From Photobacterium aquimaris (GTDB lineage: Bacteria; Pseudomonadota; Gammaproteobacteria; Enterobacterales; Vibrionaceae), in assembly GCF_002954455.1 (NCBI RefSeq), contig NZ_MSCC01000002.1, forward strand, positions 1,148,060-1,212,059: 64,000 nucleotides of DNA. The letters are read 5' to 3'. Of the stretch, positions 35,356 through 43,552 are shown one piece after another. The notes under the pieces were generated by a model. That model was not told the DNA's origin. It ran no database searches and was given only the letters and a program-made list of their open reading frames with translations. The translations under genes were made by a program, and so were the position numbers. How positions within the stretch are numbered: position 1 is the first letter of the stretch; each line of letters opens with the position of its first letter.

Positions 35356-36054
35356 ATGGTTATGCTTTCAACTTGTCATCAATCTAGCAACAATGTGCGT
35401 TCTATTGGGCGTGGCTGTGCTATGTCTCATCGTCTTAATCTTATTAGCGATTGGCGTTATGACAACATTCACCAACCTCATCAACAATTTGAGAAATTGT
35501 ATCAACATGCTAAATTTGCACAAATAGAACTTAATTTATTAATAAAAAAAGCAGCATCAGATACTGATTGCCACCCAATCCTTCCTGGTCAAAAATCACG
35601 AACACGTGCCCTACAAAAGATCACTACAGAGCTACATGGCAAATCTGATGCATTAACCGATCTAGTACGTGGCTCAATTGTTGCCTCAAATATTGATGAT
35701 TTAATAGCGGCTTATGATTATCTCATACAATATACCGATGTTTGTGCTGTTAAAAACCGCTTTAGCCAACCTACAGATTCTGGCTATCGCGATATTAAAC
35801 TATTGATACGTTTACCTAATAGCCAGTACATTGCAGAAATACAACTGCACCTAAAAAAAATAGCATCAATAAAAAATGGCGCCGAACATTCAATTTATGA
35901 ACAAATTCAAAATATTGAGCGTCAGGCTATGCTTGAGTCTCGCTTACTACATGAATTAGAGCAACGAAAAATTACCAAATTACGCCAGTACTCACAATCG
36001 CTGTACCAGCAAGTATGGCAGCACTATATGGGTACAAACCGTCTTGCAAGTTAG
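35356..36054 (+). CDS. RelA/SpoT-fold nucleotidyltransferase-like protein (copy 1, no signal peptide)
   Basis: 232 residues; ATG 35356 has a strong AAGGAG. Features resembling the (p)ppGpp-synthetase fold: basic helix around K80, TDLVRGSIV (Asp102, Arg105; metal-binding Asp position), GYRDIKLLIRL (Tyr144), AEIQLHLKKI (Glu161, the EIQ motif) and an EH pair (177-178). No hydrolase domain, TGS or ACT domain is present, so it is a single-domain protein. It forms a tandem pair with the next gene; both share the same motifs over about 200 residues. Substrate is unknown: alarmone synthesis, or tRNA or nucleotide pyrophosphorylation as in toxic relatives, are options. RSH fold inferred by eye. Confidence 0.7.
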   Translation: MVMLSTCHQSSNNVRSIGRGCAMSHRLNLISDWRYDNIHQPHQQFEKLYQHAKFAQIELNLLIKKAASDTDCHPILPGQKSRTRALQKITTELHGKSDALTDLVRGSIVASNIDDLIAAYDYLIQYTDVCAVKNRFSQPTDSGYRDIKLLIRLPNSQYIAEIQLHLKKIASIKNGAEHSIYEQIQNIERQAMLESRLLHELEQRKITKLRQYSQSLYQQVWQHYMGTNRLAS

Positions 36055-36279
36055 TCCTGACCGCATCCAATATGTGTGATTATGAATAATATAAATGTAC
36101 TGTAATCAATAATGCAAAAATATGAATAACAGCACAGTATTCAATTCCCATTCAGGGTAAAGTTACTACCATGTGAACAGATGACACATTATATCTAACA
36201 CTCAACATACAAACTTTTTAGTTACACCCGTTTTAGTATGTTTCGATATTGCACATGCAATATTTACAGGAGTTGTTTA

Positions 36280-37059
36280 ATGAACATAAAATCTGTTTTA
36301 CGTACAAGTTTTGTTCTTTTTTGCATGCTTAGTCGCTCTGTTGTGGCTGCGCCAGCGATTACTCCCGCGTTTAATACTCATGATCAATCACCAACACGTC
36401 AAACACAAGCCAGCCGTAAGGCCTTTCAGCGTGATTTAAGCGGCTTATACAGTATTCAATCATGGAAAACTGACAACCTGCGTCAACCATTTACTAATTT
36501 TGATGAGCTTTACTTAGCCGCAACCGATGCACAAGTAGAACTACAAACATTACTGCAAAGTGTTAGCCTTGCATCAACAACCAATGCCATTATTCCTGAA
36601 ATTAAATCAGCTCAACGTGCTCAACAAAAAATCACCACTGAATTACAAGGTCAGACTGACAAAATTACTGATATTGCACGCGGGTCTATTGTTGCGAACA
36701 ATATTCCAGCATTAGTTCAGGCGTATGAATTATTATCAAAAGAAGCAACAATCGTTAGTGTCAAAAATCGATTTAAGAATCCGACACCATCAGGCTACCG
36801 TGATTTAAATGTGCTAGTACGCTTACCTAACAGCCAAGTTATTACTGAGGTTCAACTGCACTTAAATGAAATATCGACCATAAAAAATGGCCCTGAGCAC
36901 GACATTTATGAAAAAATTCAACATATTGAACGTGTAGCATTACAACAACAACGCCCATTATCTGAGTTTGAAGTAGCGCAAATTAATAAACTGCGACAAC
37001 AATCTCACCAACTATACCAAACCGCATGGTTAGGTTATTTACAACCACAAGCGGCATAA
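36280..37059 (+). CDS. Exported RelA/SpoT-fold nucleotidyltransferase-like protein (copy 2)
   Basis: 259 residues from ATG 36280 (AGGAG seven bases upstream). A signal peptide is clear (MNIKSVLRTSFVLFCMLSRS, then VVAAP), so the protein is probably periplasmic or secreted. The domain repeats all motifs of copy 1: TDIARGSIV (Asp131, Arg134), SGYRDLNVLVRL (Tyr163), TEVQLHLNEI (Glu180) and PEH (195-197). An exported member of the alarmone-synthetase fold is unusual because ATP and GTP are scarce outside the cytoplasm. This suggests a secreted toxin or effector, or a domain with lost catalysis. About 225 bases separate it from copy 1, so it may have its own promoter. Confidence 0.72.
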   Translation: MNIKSVLRTSFVLFCMLSRSVVAAPAITPAFNTHDQSPTRQTQASRKAFQRDLSGLYSIQSWKTDNLRQPFTNFDELYLAATDAQVELQTLLQSVSLASTTNAIIPEIKSAQRAQQKITTELQGQTDKITDIARGSIVANNIPALVQAYELLSKEATIVSVKNRFKNPTPSGYRDLNVLVRLPNSQVITEVQLHLNEISTIKNGPEHDIYEKIQHIERVALQQQRPLSEFEVAQINKLRQQSHQLYQTAWLGYLQPQAA

Positions 37060-37081
37060 TAATTATATAAATTGAAACAAC

Positions 37082-37114
37082 AAAGCCCGAATGCTACTAC
37101 GGCTAACGGGCTTT
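37082..37114 (+). terminator. Stem-loop after the second RelA/SpoT-fold gene
   Basis: AAAGCCCG / CGGGCTTT with a 17-base loop shortly after the stop codon; T run only three to four bases. Confidence 0.6.
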
Positions 37115-37168
37115 ACACACTACAGCAGCATTCCATTTGAATATAAAGCAACCCGCACATTTTAATTA

Positions 37169-37243
37169 GTGAAACGTACCGCGATTCCAATGATTGGCGT
37201 GCTGATTGTTTCAACGGCAATGTCACTGATTTTAGGCTTATAA
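37169..37243 (+). pseudogene. 24-codon remnant resembling the end of a membrane protein
   Basis: GTG 37169 to TAA 37243 encodes a basic-then-hydrophobic 24-residue run (MKRTAIPMIGVLIVSTAMSL and a short tail). It looks like the last helix of a transporter left by deletion, or a tiny single-helix peptide. No convincing ribosome site. It lies between two terminator hairpins. Confidence 0.25.
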
Positions 37244-37261
37244 TTTATTCGCTACAAAAAG

Positions 37262-37310
37262 AAAACCCCGTTAGTTATTACATTCAGAAATAACTATACG
37301 GGGTTTTTTA
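37262..37310 (-). terminator. Strong bidirectional terminator after the chitinase gene
   Basis: AAAACCCCGTTAGTTATT / AATAACTATACGGGGTTTTTT, a long stem with minor mismatch and T or A runs on both sides. It ends the minus-strand chitinase transcript. Confidence 0.85.
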
Positions 37311-37339
37311 TTGTCTTTTATTTTCACTAATGAATAAGC

Positions 37340-39688
37340 TTAGATGCGTTCCCAAGGGCCATTTGCGTTACCCGGCTGATCACCTTTCGTCCACCATTTT
37401 GCGCGGTAATTATTACCTTCAAAGGTAACTTCATCACCACCATTATAGGTTTTCGATGCTGACCAGCCACCAACTTCACCAGTATCTTCTTCTACCCATA
37501 CAGATGATGTTCCAGGAGTTTCACCTTTCGTCCACCATTGCGCAGTATAAGTAATGCCGTTATAAACTACAGTGTCTCCGCTATTGTAGATAGTATCGGC
37601 ATTCCACGTATTACCAACAGAACCACCTTCAGCCTTAACATTAACAACAACTGTTTGTTGTGTTGCAGCTTGACCATCAGATACAGTAATTACAACATTG
37701 AGTGTTGTATCTGTCGTTGTTGTTGGTGCTGTAACGGTAATATCAGCACCAGTTGCAGTCGCTGTAACCTGACCTGTTGATGCTGAGTAAGTTAATGTGT
37801 CACCATCGGCATCAGTCGCTGTTACAGTGATAACCACATTCTGACCACTTTCAACATCAACTGTTGCTGGCGCTGTCAATTCTGGCGCTGTATTTTCAAC
37901 GACACCAGACCCTTTCACATTAACAACCACTGATTTAGTTGCTGTTTTACGACCGTCTGTTACTTTGATCGCTATTGAGGTCACAATATCTGTTGCTGAG
38001 TTCGGTGCGGTGTAAACCACATTGGCAGTGCCGTCACCATTATCTGTAATTTGTGCATCAGCAGAGCTAAAGCTTAAGCTGTCGCCATCAGCATCGGTTG
38101 CCGAAACAGTGAAACTAATTGTCTCACCAGCCACTGCCGATTGAGCATTTGGTACTGTTAACTCTGGCGTAGCATTTGGCGTGGTATCTGCACTAAATAC
38201 ATCATCAATCGCTTCTGCTAATGGTGAACTTAACTTAGTACACTCTTTTAACTTGGTACCATGATTAATAAAGGTGCCTTCACACTTAATATCGCCATGC
38301 ACTTGCCACACGATCACTCCACCTAAATCATGATCAACAATGTACTGTGCTTTCTTCTTCATCGAAGGTACATCATCATAACTTAAGAAATATTTCCCTT
38401 TCACAGCATAAGGGACTTCAGCACTAGCATCCCATTTATGTTCCCAACCTGTTGTTTTAACAATGTAGTTATAGTTTGGTGAACCTTCAAATTCTTTCCA
38501 GTTATCAACATCAACTGCCGATAATAATGGTCCATCAACCGACATATTATAAATACGCTTATCGGTTGGCGCGCCTAAATAAGCCTCAGCTTCTGTGGTT
38601 TGTACACCTCGACCATAGAACGCTGCACCAAAGTTAATTTTTTCAGATGGAATGCCTTTTTCTGCCATCCAAATACGTAGCGTATCTAAATCAAGACCTT
38701 TAAATTCTTCTTCAGGGTATGGGTACAATGGCGCGTTATGGCCTGTAACATTTGACCACGCACCGTTAAGGTCGTAGGTCATCATGTTAAAGTAATCCAT
38801 TGATTTAACAAGGCGTGGCCAATTGAAGCCTTCGAGTTTAGCGGTTGATGCTGAGAAAGCAGCAGTAAGCAATTTGTCAGGACCAATACGCTCACGAATA
38901 TCTTCCATTAACTGTTCGAAGTTAGCAAAATCAGCAGGATCCCCCGCAAAGTTCATACCGCCAAAGCCCGGATATTCCCAATCAATATCAATACCGTGGA
39001 AACCTAATGCCATTAACTTATCGAGATCTTTAAGGAAACGAGCTTTTTTAACAGGATCGGCGGCCATTTCAGGAAAGTGCTTAGACATACTCCAACCACC
39101 AAGTGATGCCATAACCTTAACGCCTTTCTGATTAGCAAGATCAATCAGACCGGGAGCCCCACCTTCTTTTTTTAGTGGAATTGGCATGTCACCTTCAATA
39201 CCTGTTGGCTTATGACGCCAACCTTTGCCACTTTTCACAAAACCTTGCGCTTTTACTTTATCTAAATTTTCAGCATCCCAAGGTTCATTTACTGGGTATT
39301 GATGAATGTACTCTAATTCACCCCATAAAATATGGAAATCCCAGCTTGAATAGACATCAGGATGAAGTAACGGTCCAGGCTCCTGCACACTATCAGGCTT
39401 ATTAATTTGTTTATTACGTAAATCACCACTGTGTAGCGAACCGTCTTTTGCTACACCAAAAAATGAGAAGTTAAGAATGGAGTAAATATCCATATCTACG
39501 TTCAAATGCGTTGCTTCTCCCTTTACAGAAAACCCCGCATTAGTGCCTTTCCATGCTTCCCATTGAGTTAAATAACCGATTACGTTCTTGTCATGTGCCG
39601 GCGCTGCTTGTACTTGAGCGGCCGTACTTGCAAATAAAAAGCCGGCAATAATTCCCGCCACTTTGGTTTTATTAAATCCCTTTTCCAT
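37340..39688 (-). CDS. Secreted GH18 chitinase with Ig-like repeats and two chitin-binding modules
   Basis: 782 residues from ATG 39688 (GGAG six bases upstream). Order: signal peptide (to VQAAPAH), GH18 barrel with catalytic DGIDIDWEYPG (DxxDxDxE, near residue 247) and MMTYDLNGAW, two Ig/cadherin-like repeats (each with ATDADGD and Asn-Thr-Ala-Pro-Glu-Leu openings, about residues 515-690), then two C-terminal CBM5/12 modules each with a WWTKG core (near 718 and 764). It hydrolyses chitin outside the cell for carbon and nitrogen. The architecture is typical of vibrios. Secretion would need the type II system, not in this window. Confidence 0.95.
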   Translation of the reverse strand: MEKGFNKTKVAGIIAGFLFASTAAQVQAAPAHDKNVIGYLTQWEAWKGTNAGFSVKGEATHLNVDMDIYSILNFSFFGVAKDGSLHSGDLRNKQINKPDSVQEPGPLLHPDVYSSWDFHILWGELEYIHQYPVNEPWDAENLDKVKAQGFVKSGKGWRHKPTGIEGDMPIPLKKEGGAPGLIDLANQKGVKVMASLGGWSMSKHFPEMAADPVKKARFLKDLDKLMALGFHGIDIDWEYPGFGGMNFAGDPADFANFEQLMEDIRERIGPDKLLTAAFSASTAKLEGFNWPRLVKSMDYFNMMTYDLNGAWSNVTGHNAPLYPYPEEEFKGLDLDTLRIWMAEKGIPSEKINFGAAFYGRGVQTTEAEAYLGAPTDKRIYNMSVDGPLLSAVDVDNWKEFEGSPNYNYIVKTTGWEHKWDASAEVPYAVKGKYFLSYDDVPSMKKKAQYIVDHDLGGVIVWQVHGDIKCEGTFINHGTKLKECTKLSSPLAEAIDDVFSADTTPNATPELTVPNAQSAVAGETISFTVSATDADGDSLSFSSADAQITDNGDGTANVVYTAPNSATDIVTSIAIKVTDGRKTATKSVVVNVKGSGVVENTAPELTAPATVDVESGQNVVITVTATDADGDTLTYSASTGQVTATATGADITVTAPTTTTDTTLNVVITVSDGQAATQQTVVVNVKAEGGSVGNTWNADTIYNSGDTVVYNGITYTAQWWTKGETPGTSSVWVEEDTGEVGGWSASKTYNGGDEVTFEGNNYRAKWWTKGDQPGNANGPWERI

Positions 39689-40094
39689 TTCGTGCTCCAC
39701 ATTATGATTAATAGCAAATTGCTATATCAGTTTTTATAAATTCAACTGATTTTTTATAACGATTAGTAATGTTTTTAGGTCATTAATAATCTAAACACAG
39801 TGTGACGGAACTTTTTAAGTTTAGCGAAAAAAAATCACAAATTTAGGCTCAATGGCTAACATTAATGCAACAAGATGGCCAAATAACATCTTTTTTTAGT
39901 CACAAGATTCAAAAAAAAACACTTTTTTACGAGTATAAAGGGACGTGTGGTAGTGATAATATTTACATAAAAATATCATTCTAAAACGGATGAAGCAGTT
40001 TGAAGAAATTGAGGTTTCAGTAAAATAACAATAAAAAAGCGAATCGAATAGATCGACTCGCTTTTTTGTCATAAAACTATTAATGCATTGATTA
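39689..40094. other. Intergenic region between chitinase and glsB
   Basis: About 400 bases, very AT-rich. It holds the chitinase promoter region and the glsB terminator at 40033-40067. I see no chitin-regulator site I can name, and no supported ORF. Confidence 0.4.
40033..40067 (-). terminator. Terminator after the GlsB/YeaQ-family gene
   Basis: AAAAAAGCGA / TCGCTTTTTT stem with inner TCGA/TCGA pairing; T run on the minus strand. Begins 28 bases after the stop codon. Confidence 0.85.
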
Positions 40095-40343
40095 TTAACG
40101 AATAAAACGATTATAAACAAATAACAGAATAAAAGCGCCTAATGTTGCAGTGATAATACTGCCAATGTTGACACCTGTAGCATGGCCTAAACCAATAAAT
40201 TTACCAACAAAACCGCCAACAAAAGCACCACCAATACCTAGCGCCATTGTCACAATCCAACCGCCTCCATCTTTACCAGGCATTAACCATTTTGCTAATG
40301 CGCCTGCGATTAAACCTAAAATAATCCAAGATAAAATACCCAT
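40095..40343 (-). CDS. GlsB/YeaQ/YmgE-family small membrane protein
   Basis: 82 residues with three hydrophobic helices and the family hallmarks: GILSWIILGLIAGALAKWLM, PGKDGGGW, and GIGGAFVGGFVGKFIG. The family (also called transglycosylase-associated) is general-stress-linked, located in the inner membrane and without proven activity. Length is standard. A 12-bp palindrome ACACTATAGTGT at 40417-40428 lies 74 bases before its start and could be an operator. Confidence 0.93.
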   Translation of the reverse strand: MGILSWIILGLIAGALAKWLMPGKDGGGWIVTMALGIGGAFVGGFVGKFIGLGHATGVNIGSIITATLGAFILLFVYNRFIR

Positions 40344-40416
40344 TTCCTTTCCTCAATTAGCTAATTTTTCACTCTCAATAGAGATAATGTGATTATGGTA
40401 TAAGTAGACATATATC

Positions 40417-40428
40417 ACACTATAGTGT
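40417..40428. promoter_or_regulatory. Palindrome between glsB-like gene and yjjG
   Basis: ACACTATAGTGT is a perfect 12-bp palindrome between divergent genes. Candidate operator of unknown protein; not long enough to be sure. Confidence 0.3.
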
Positions 40429-40584
40429 TCAATAAAAATTACATCACGATAGAAATAGCCCTATTAATCACAATTATTTACTGAGATTGACTAGCGGATA
40501 CTTCCTAACTTCCAGTAAAATATCCTCACTTGCGAGCGTTCATCTAGTCGCATTTTCACTCATAAAAATAGAGATTTACGCGTA

Positions 40585-41259
40585 ATGAAATACCAATGGA
40601 TTTTATTTGATGCTGATGAAACCTTGTTTCATTTTGACGCTTTTCGTGGCCTTCAACTGATGTTTTCTCGTCATAACATTACCTTCACTGATGCTGATTT
40701 CGAGCAATATGAAGCGATTAATAAACCACTATGGGTTGATTATCAGAACGGCATAATTTCAGCGACTGAATTACAAAATATTCGTTTTGAAACATGGGCA
40801 GTCAAACTTTCGCTATCAACCGAACAACTCAATCACGATTTTTTAATGGCTATGGCTGATATTTGTACACCTTTAGATGGTGCCAAATCACTGCTTAAAG
40901 CTTTAAAACCACAGGCCAAACTAGGCATCATTACCAATGGATTCAATGCCTTACAGAAAATTCGCTTACAACGTACGGGGTTTGCTGATTTATTTGATGT
41001 GCTGATTATTTCAGAGCAAGTAGGTGTCGCAAAACCGGATGCTAAAATCTTTGACTATGCCTGCCATCAAATGGGTGAGCCTCAACGCCAACAAGTTCTT
41101 ATGGTCGGTGATAATCCATATTCTGATATTTTAGGCGGTATCAATGCAGGTATGGATACGTGTTGGCTTAACTGTGACCATAAGCCACAACCAGCCGGTA
41201 TTAACCCTACTTATACCGTAGCAACATTGGCTGAATTACAAGCTCTACTACAAGCCTAA
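40585..41259 (+). CDS. yjjG: HAD-family pyrimidine 5'-nucleotidase YjjG
   Basis: 224 residues (E. coli YjjG 225). HAD motifs: LFDADETLFHFD (nucleophile Asp, near residue 8), ITNGFNALQKIRL (motif II, near 115), and VGDNPYSDILGG (motif IV, near 174), with the lysine of motif III in VGVAKPDAKIF. YjjG dephosphorylates dUMP, dTMP and modified nucleotides and clears non-canonical nucleotides. Single gene, followed by the brnQ leader region. Confidence 0.92.
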   Translation: MKYQWILFDADETLFHFDAFRGLQLMFSRHNITFTDADFEQYEAINKPLWVDYQNGIISATELQNIRFETWAVKLSLSTEQLNHDFLMAMADICTPLDGAKSLLKALKPQAKLGIITNGFNALQKIRLQRTGFADLFDVLIISEQVGVAKPDAKIFDYACHQMGEPQRQQVLMVGDNPYSDILGGINAGMDTCWLNCDHKPQPAGINPTYTVATLAELQALLQA

Positions 41260-41434
41260 AAAGCGGTCTGTATTATAAAAACCAGGTGCCATTATATAAT
41301 GATTATAATTCAGTTGTTTATATGGCATCTAACTGGTGAATACTAAAATAACATCAATTATTTCTTCAGCGTGCTTTACAATCCCTCTAATTCCGATTAA
41401 GTTTAAGCCTCATTTTTCTTAGAGCGTATAAGCT

Positions 41435-41527
41435 ATGTCTCAGAACATTAACAACAATCAGGATGTTATCACTATAGCAACCAGGCCGATTGCTTGTACG
41501 CTAACGTCTGTCGTCGTCATTTTCTGA
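41435..41527 (+). CDS. Candidate leader peptide of the first brnQ gene, 30 codons
   Basis: ATG 41435 to TGA 41527 with the last codons SVVVIF (three consecutive GTC Val codons and an ATT Ile codon just before the Phe and stop). Hairpins follow at once: CGTCA/TGACG (41515-41529, covering the Val codons and stop) and CTGACG/CGTCAG (41530-41552). The CTGACG segment is present twice (41524-41529, 41530-41535), so the downstream CGTCAG could pair with either copy. This is the logic of a ribosome-stalling leader, as in ilv operons. AGAG at 41421-41424 is a weak ribosome site. Confidence 0.5.
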   Translation: MSQNINNNQDVITIATRPIACTLTSVVVIF

Positions 41528-41642
41528 CGCTGACGGTTAATTTATTCGTCAGTAACGCTGGCGGATATGAGTCTCATTTCTTATTACCTCTTCCAGCATA
41601 CTGACTCACATTGTTCGCTTTGAATAAGATAAGGTATGTCAT

Positions 41643-42962
41643 TTGAAAACAAAAGAACTTGCTGCCATTGGTTTTATGACTTTCGCACTATTTCTTGGTG
41701 CTGGTAACTTAATATTTCCGCCTCTTATGGCACAACAAGCGGGTGAGAATTGGCTAATTGCTATCGCTGGATTTTTGCTTACTGCTGTTGGCTTACCAGC
41801 ATTAACACTGGTTGTGCTAGGACGATTATCTTCTGCTGACCGATTAACGGCAGCTTTACCTAAATGGATGGATCGTTCATTTTGGTTCTTAGTATTAACA
41901 ACCCTTGGCCCTGCTTTTGTTTTACCACGAGCAGTAACCGTTGCTTATGAGATGGGTATTAAACCGTTCTATTCTGGCAATGGTTTAATGACCTTTTCTG
42001 CTATTTTCTGCGCTTTGACATTAGTATTAGCCCTTAAACCTGGAAAACTGGTCGATTATATCGGTAAAGTAATGACTCCAGCACTGATTGCTATGCTAGC
42101 GCTACTTGCCATCTCTGCTGTCGTTAACCCTCTAGGTTCACCAACGGCTGCAATTGAAACCTACCGTAAAGCACCAACAGTAAACGGACTTATTCAAGGC
42201 TACATGACATTAGATGCTATTGCAGCAGTCGCTTTTGGTTGGGTTATTATTCAAACAATCCGTAATACTGGTGTAAAATGCAATAAAGCCATTTCTTATT
42301 ATACCCTTCGCATTGCAATTATTTACGCGGTTTTGATGTCACTTTGTTACCTTGCTATGGGGTATTTAGGTGCGACGTCGTCTGATATTGCACCACAAGC
42401 AACTAACGGTGGTGAGATTCTTACTCGTTATGCAGCCGGCGAGTTTGGCACTCTGGGTCAGCTATTATTAGCCACCATTACTTTAATGGCTTGTTTAACG
42501 ACCACTGTCGGTTTAACCAATGCTAATGGTGAATACTACAAAAATACCTACGGTGTAAAATTTAAAATCAGCGCTACTGTGATTATGGTTTTGACGGCGA
42601 TTATTTCTAACGTTGGTTTAGAAACAATTATTAAAGTTAGCCTACCTGCTATTTTAATATTATGTCCTATTGCGATTTCATTAATTATTTCAACGTTTTT
42701 TATTCATAACCATTCAACAGCTGAACAGCGCCATATTTCACTTAGCCAAACAATCGTTGTTATCGTTGCCACTGTATTTGGTAGTATTGATGCGTTAAAT
42801 ATTCTCGGTAAACTACCAGCGTCTATGTCCACATTTGCTGAGCATTGGTTACCTTTATTTTCATCACATGCATCTTGGTTAGTGCCTGTTGCGTTTACTA
42901 TTTTAATCAGCAAATTGTGCCATTTTGGTCAGAAAAATCAGCCAAGTATCGCCGTTAATTAA
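41643..42962 (+). CDS. brnQ: BrnQ branched-chain amino acid carrier (copy 1)
   Basis: 439 residues, twelve hydrophobic helices. The family opening TKELAAIGFMTFALFLGAGN and PALTLVVLGRLSS are clear; GLTNANGEYY occurs near residue 295. BrnQ is a sodium- or proton-driven importer for Leu, Ile and Val. Start is TTG 41643 with AAGG nine bases upstream; the same arrangement (TTG, same spacing) occurs at the second brnQ gene. It follows a candidate Val-rich leader ORF, so expression may depend on valine or isoleucine supply. Confidence 0.93.
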   Translation: MKTKELAAIGFMTFALFLGAGNLIFPPLMAQQAGENWLIAIAGFLLTAVGLPALTLVVLGRLSSADRLTAALPKWMDRSFWFLVLTTLGPAFVLPRAVTVAYEMGIKPFYSGNGLMTFSAIFCALTLVLALKPGKLVDYIGKVMTPALIAMLALLAISAVVNPLGSPTAAIETYRKAPTVNGLIQGYMTLDAIAAVAFGWVIIQTIRNTGVKCNKAISYYTLRIAIIYAVLMSLCYLAMGYLGATSSDIAPQATNGGEILTRYAAGEFGTLGQLLLATITLMACLTTTVGLTNANGEYYKNTYGVKFKISATVIMVLTAIISNVGLETIIKVSLPAILILCPIAISLIISTFFIHNHSTAEQRHISLSQTIVVIVATVFGSIDALNILGKLPASMSTFAEHWLPLFSSHASWLVPVAFTILISKLCHFGQKNQPSIAVN

Positions 42963-42980
42963 TTTGCTATAACGTATTAT

Positions 42981-43002
42981 AGGGCTAGATAACTGCTAGC
43001 CC
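42981..43002 (+). terminator. Stem-loop after the first brnQ gene
   Basis: AGGGCTAG / CTAGCCCT stem with 6-base loop, then TTATTTG. Moderate terminator. Confidence 0.6.
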
Positions 43003-43235
43003 TTATTTGCTCATTGTTTACAAAAAAAGCACTCCCTCACAACATAATTCATCGAAATTATAGCTATTATTCAAAATAAATAGCTCACATTTCACTAACC
43101 TTTTAATATTAAACACTTAAATTAGATTATTTTTACAACGATTAAAAAAATTTGAAGAAAGTTATTTACAACACTAACTTTTCTTTATATTTTTAACCTG
43201 TAATTCACGTATTCATTAATAGAAGTTGTTAAATT

Positions 43236-43379
43236 ATGCATTCAACAGTGTTTGAGTATAGAGAACAAAAACATTTAGCTTCGACAATAGCGGTTAACGC
43301 TTGGGTTGATACTGCTTCTATGACGACAAAAAAAACATCTCGAATTATTTCCGCTTTTATCCTAGTGATTATTCGCTAG
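43236..43379 (+). CDS. Candidate leader peptide of the second brnQ gene, 47 codons
   Basis: ATG 43236 to TAG 43379; an internal ATG at 43320 would give 19 residues. The peptide ends RIISAFILVIIR, so seven of the last twelve codons are Ile, Leu or Val. Three overlapping hairpins follow: H1 CCTAGTGA/TCGCTAGG (43361-43380, over the codons), H2 GGCTGGCGG/CCGTCAGCC (43379-43404) and H3 TCAGC/GCTGA (43399-43412). H1 and H2 share two bases and H2 and H3 share five, so they exclude each other. There is no T run after H3, so a classical terminator is absent; control could be translational or Rho-linked. Confidence 0.5.
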   Translation: MHSTVFEYREQKHLASTIAVNAWVDTASMTTKKTSRIISAFILVIIR

Positions 43380-43552
43380 GCTGGCGGGCAAGCTTCCGTC
43401 AGCCGTTGCTGATGGAGGATAGTTTCAACTCTTCATATCTTCTCTCAGCAAACCTGCGGAACCATTATTAACGAAGCACCAGACTATAATAATTACGATA
43501 CTACTAAGTGATTAATAGCTGTTTGATATTCACAACAATGCAGGTACAACAT

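Noticed and set aside
37541..38170. Repetitive segments in the chitinase gene considered as a DNA repeat or recombination site
   Set aside because: Explained by two homologous Ig-like protein repeats; the DNA copies differ at many third positions.
39896..40120. 74-codon minus-strand ORF downstream of the GlsB-like gene
   Set aside because: Overlaps the end of that gene and its terminator; Phe/Cys/Tyr-rich composition typical of noncoding AT-rich DNA.
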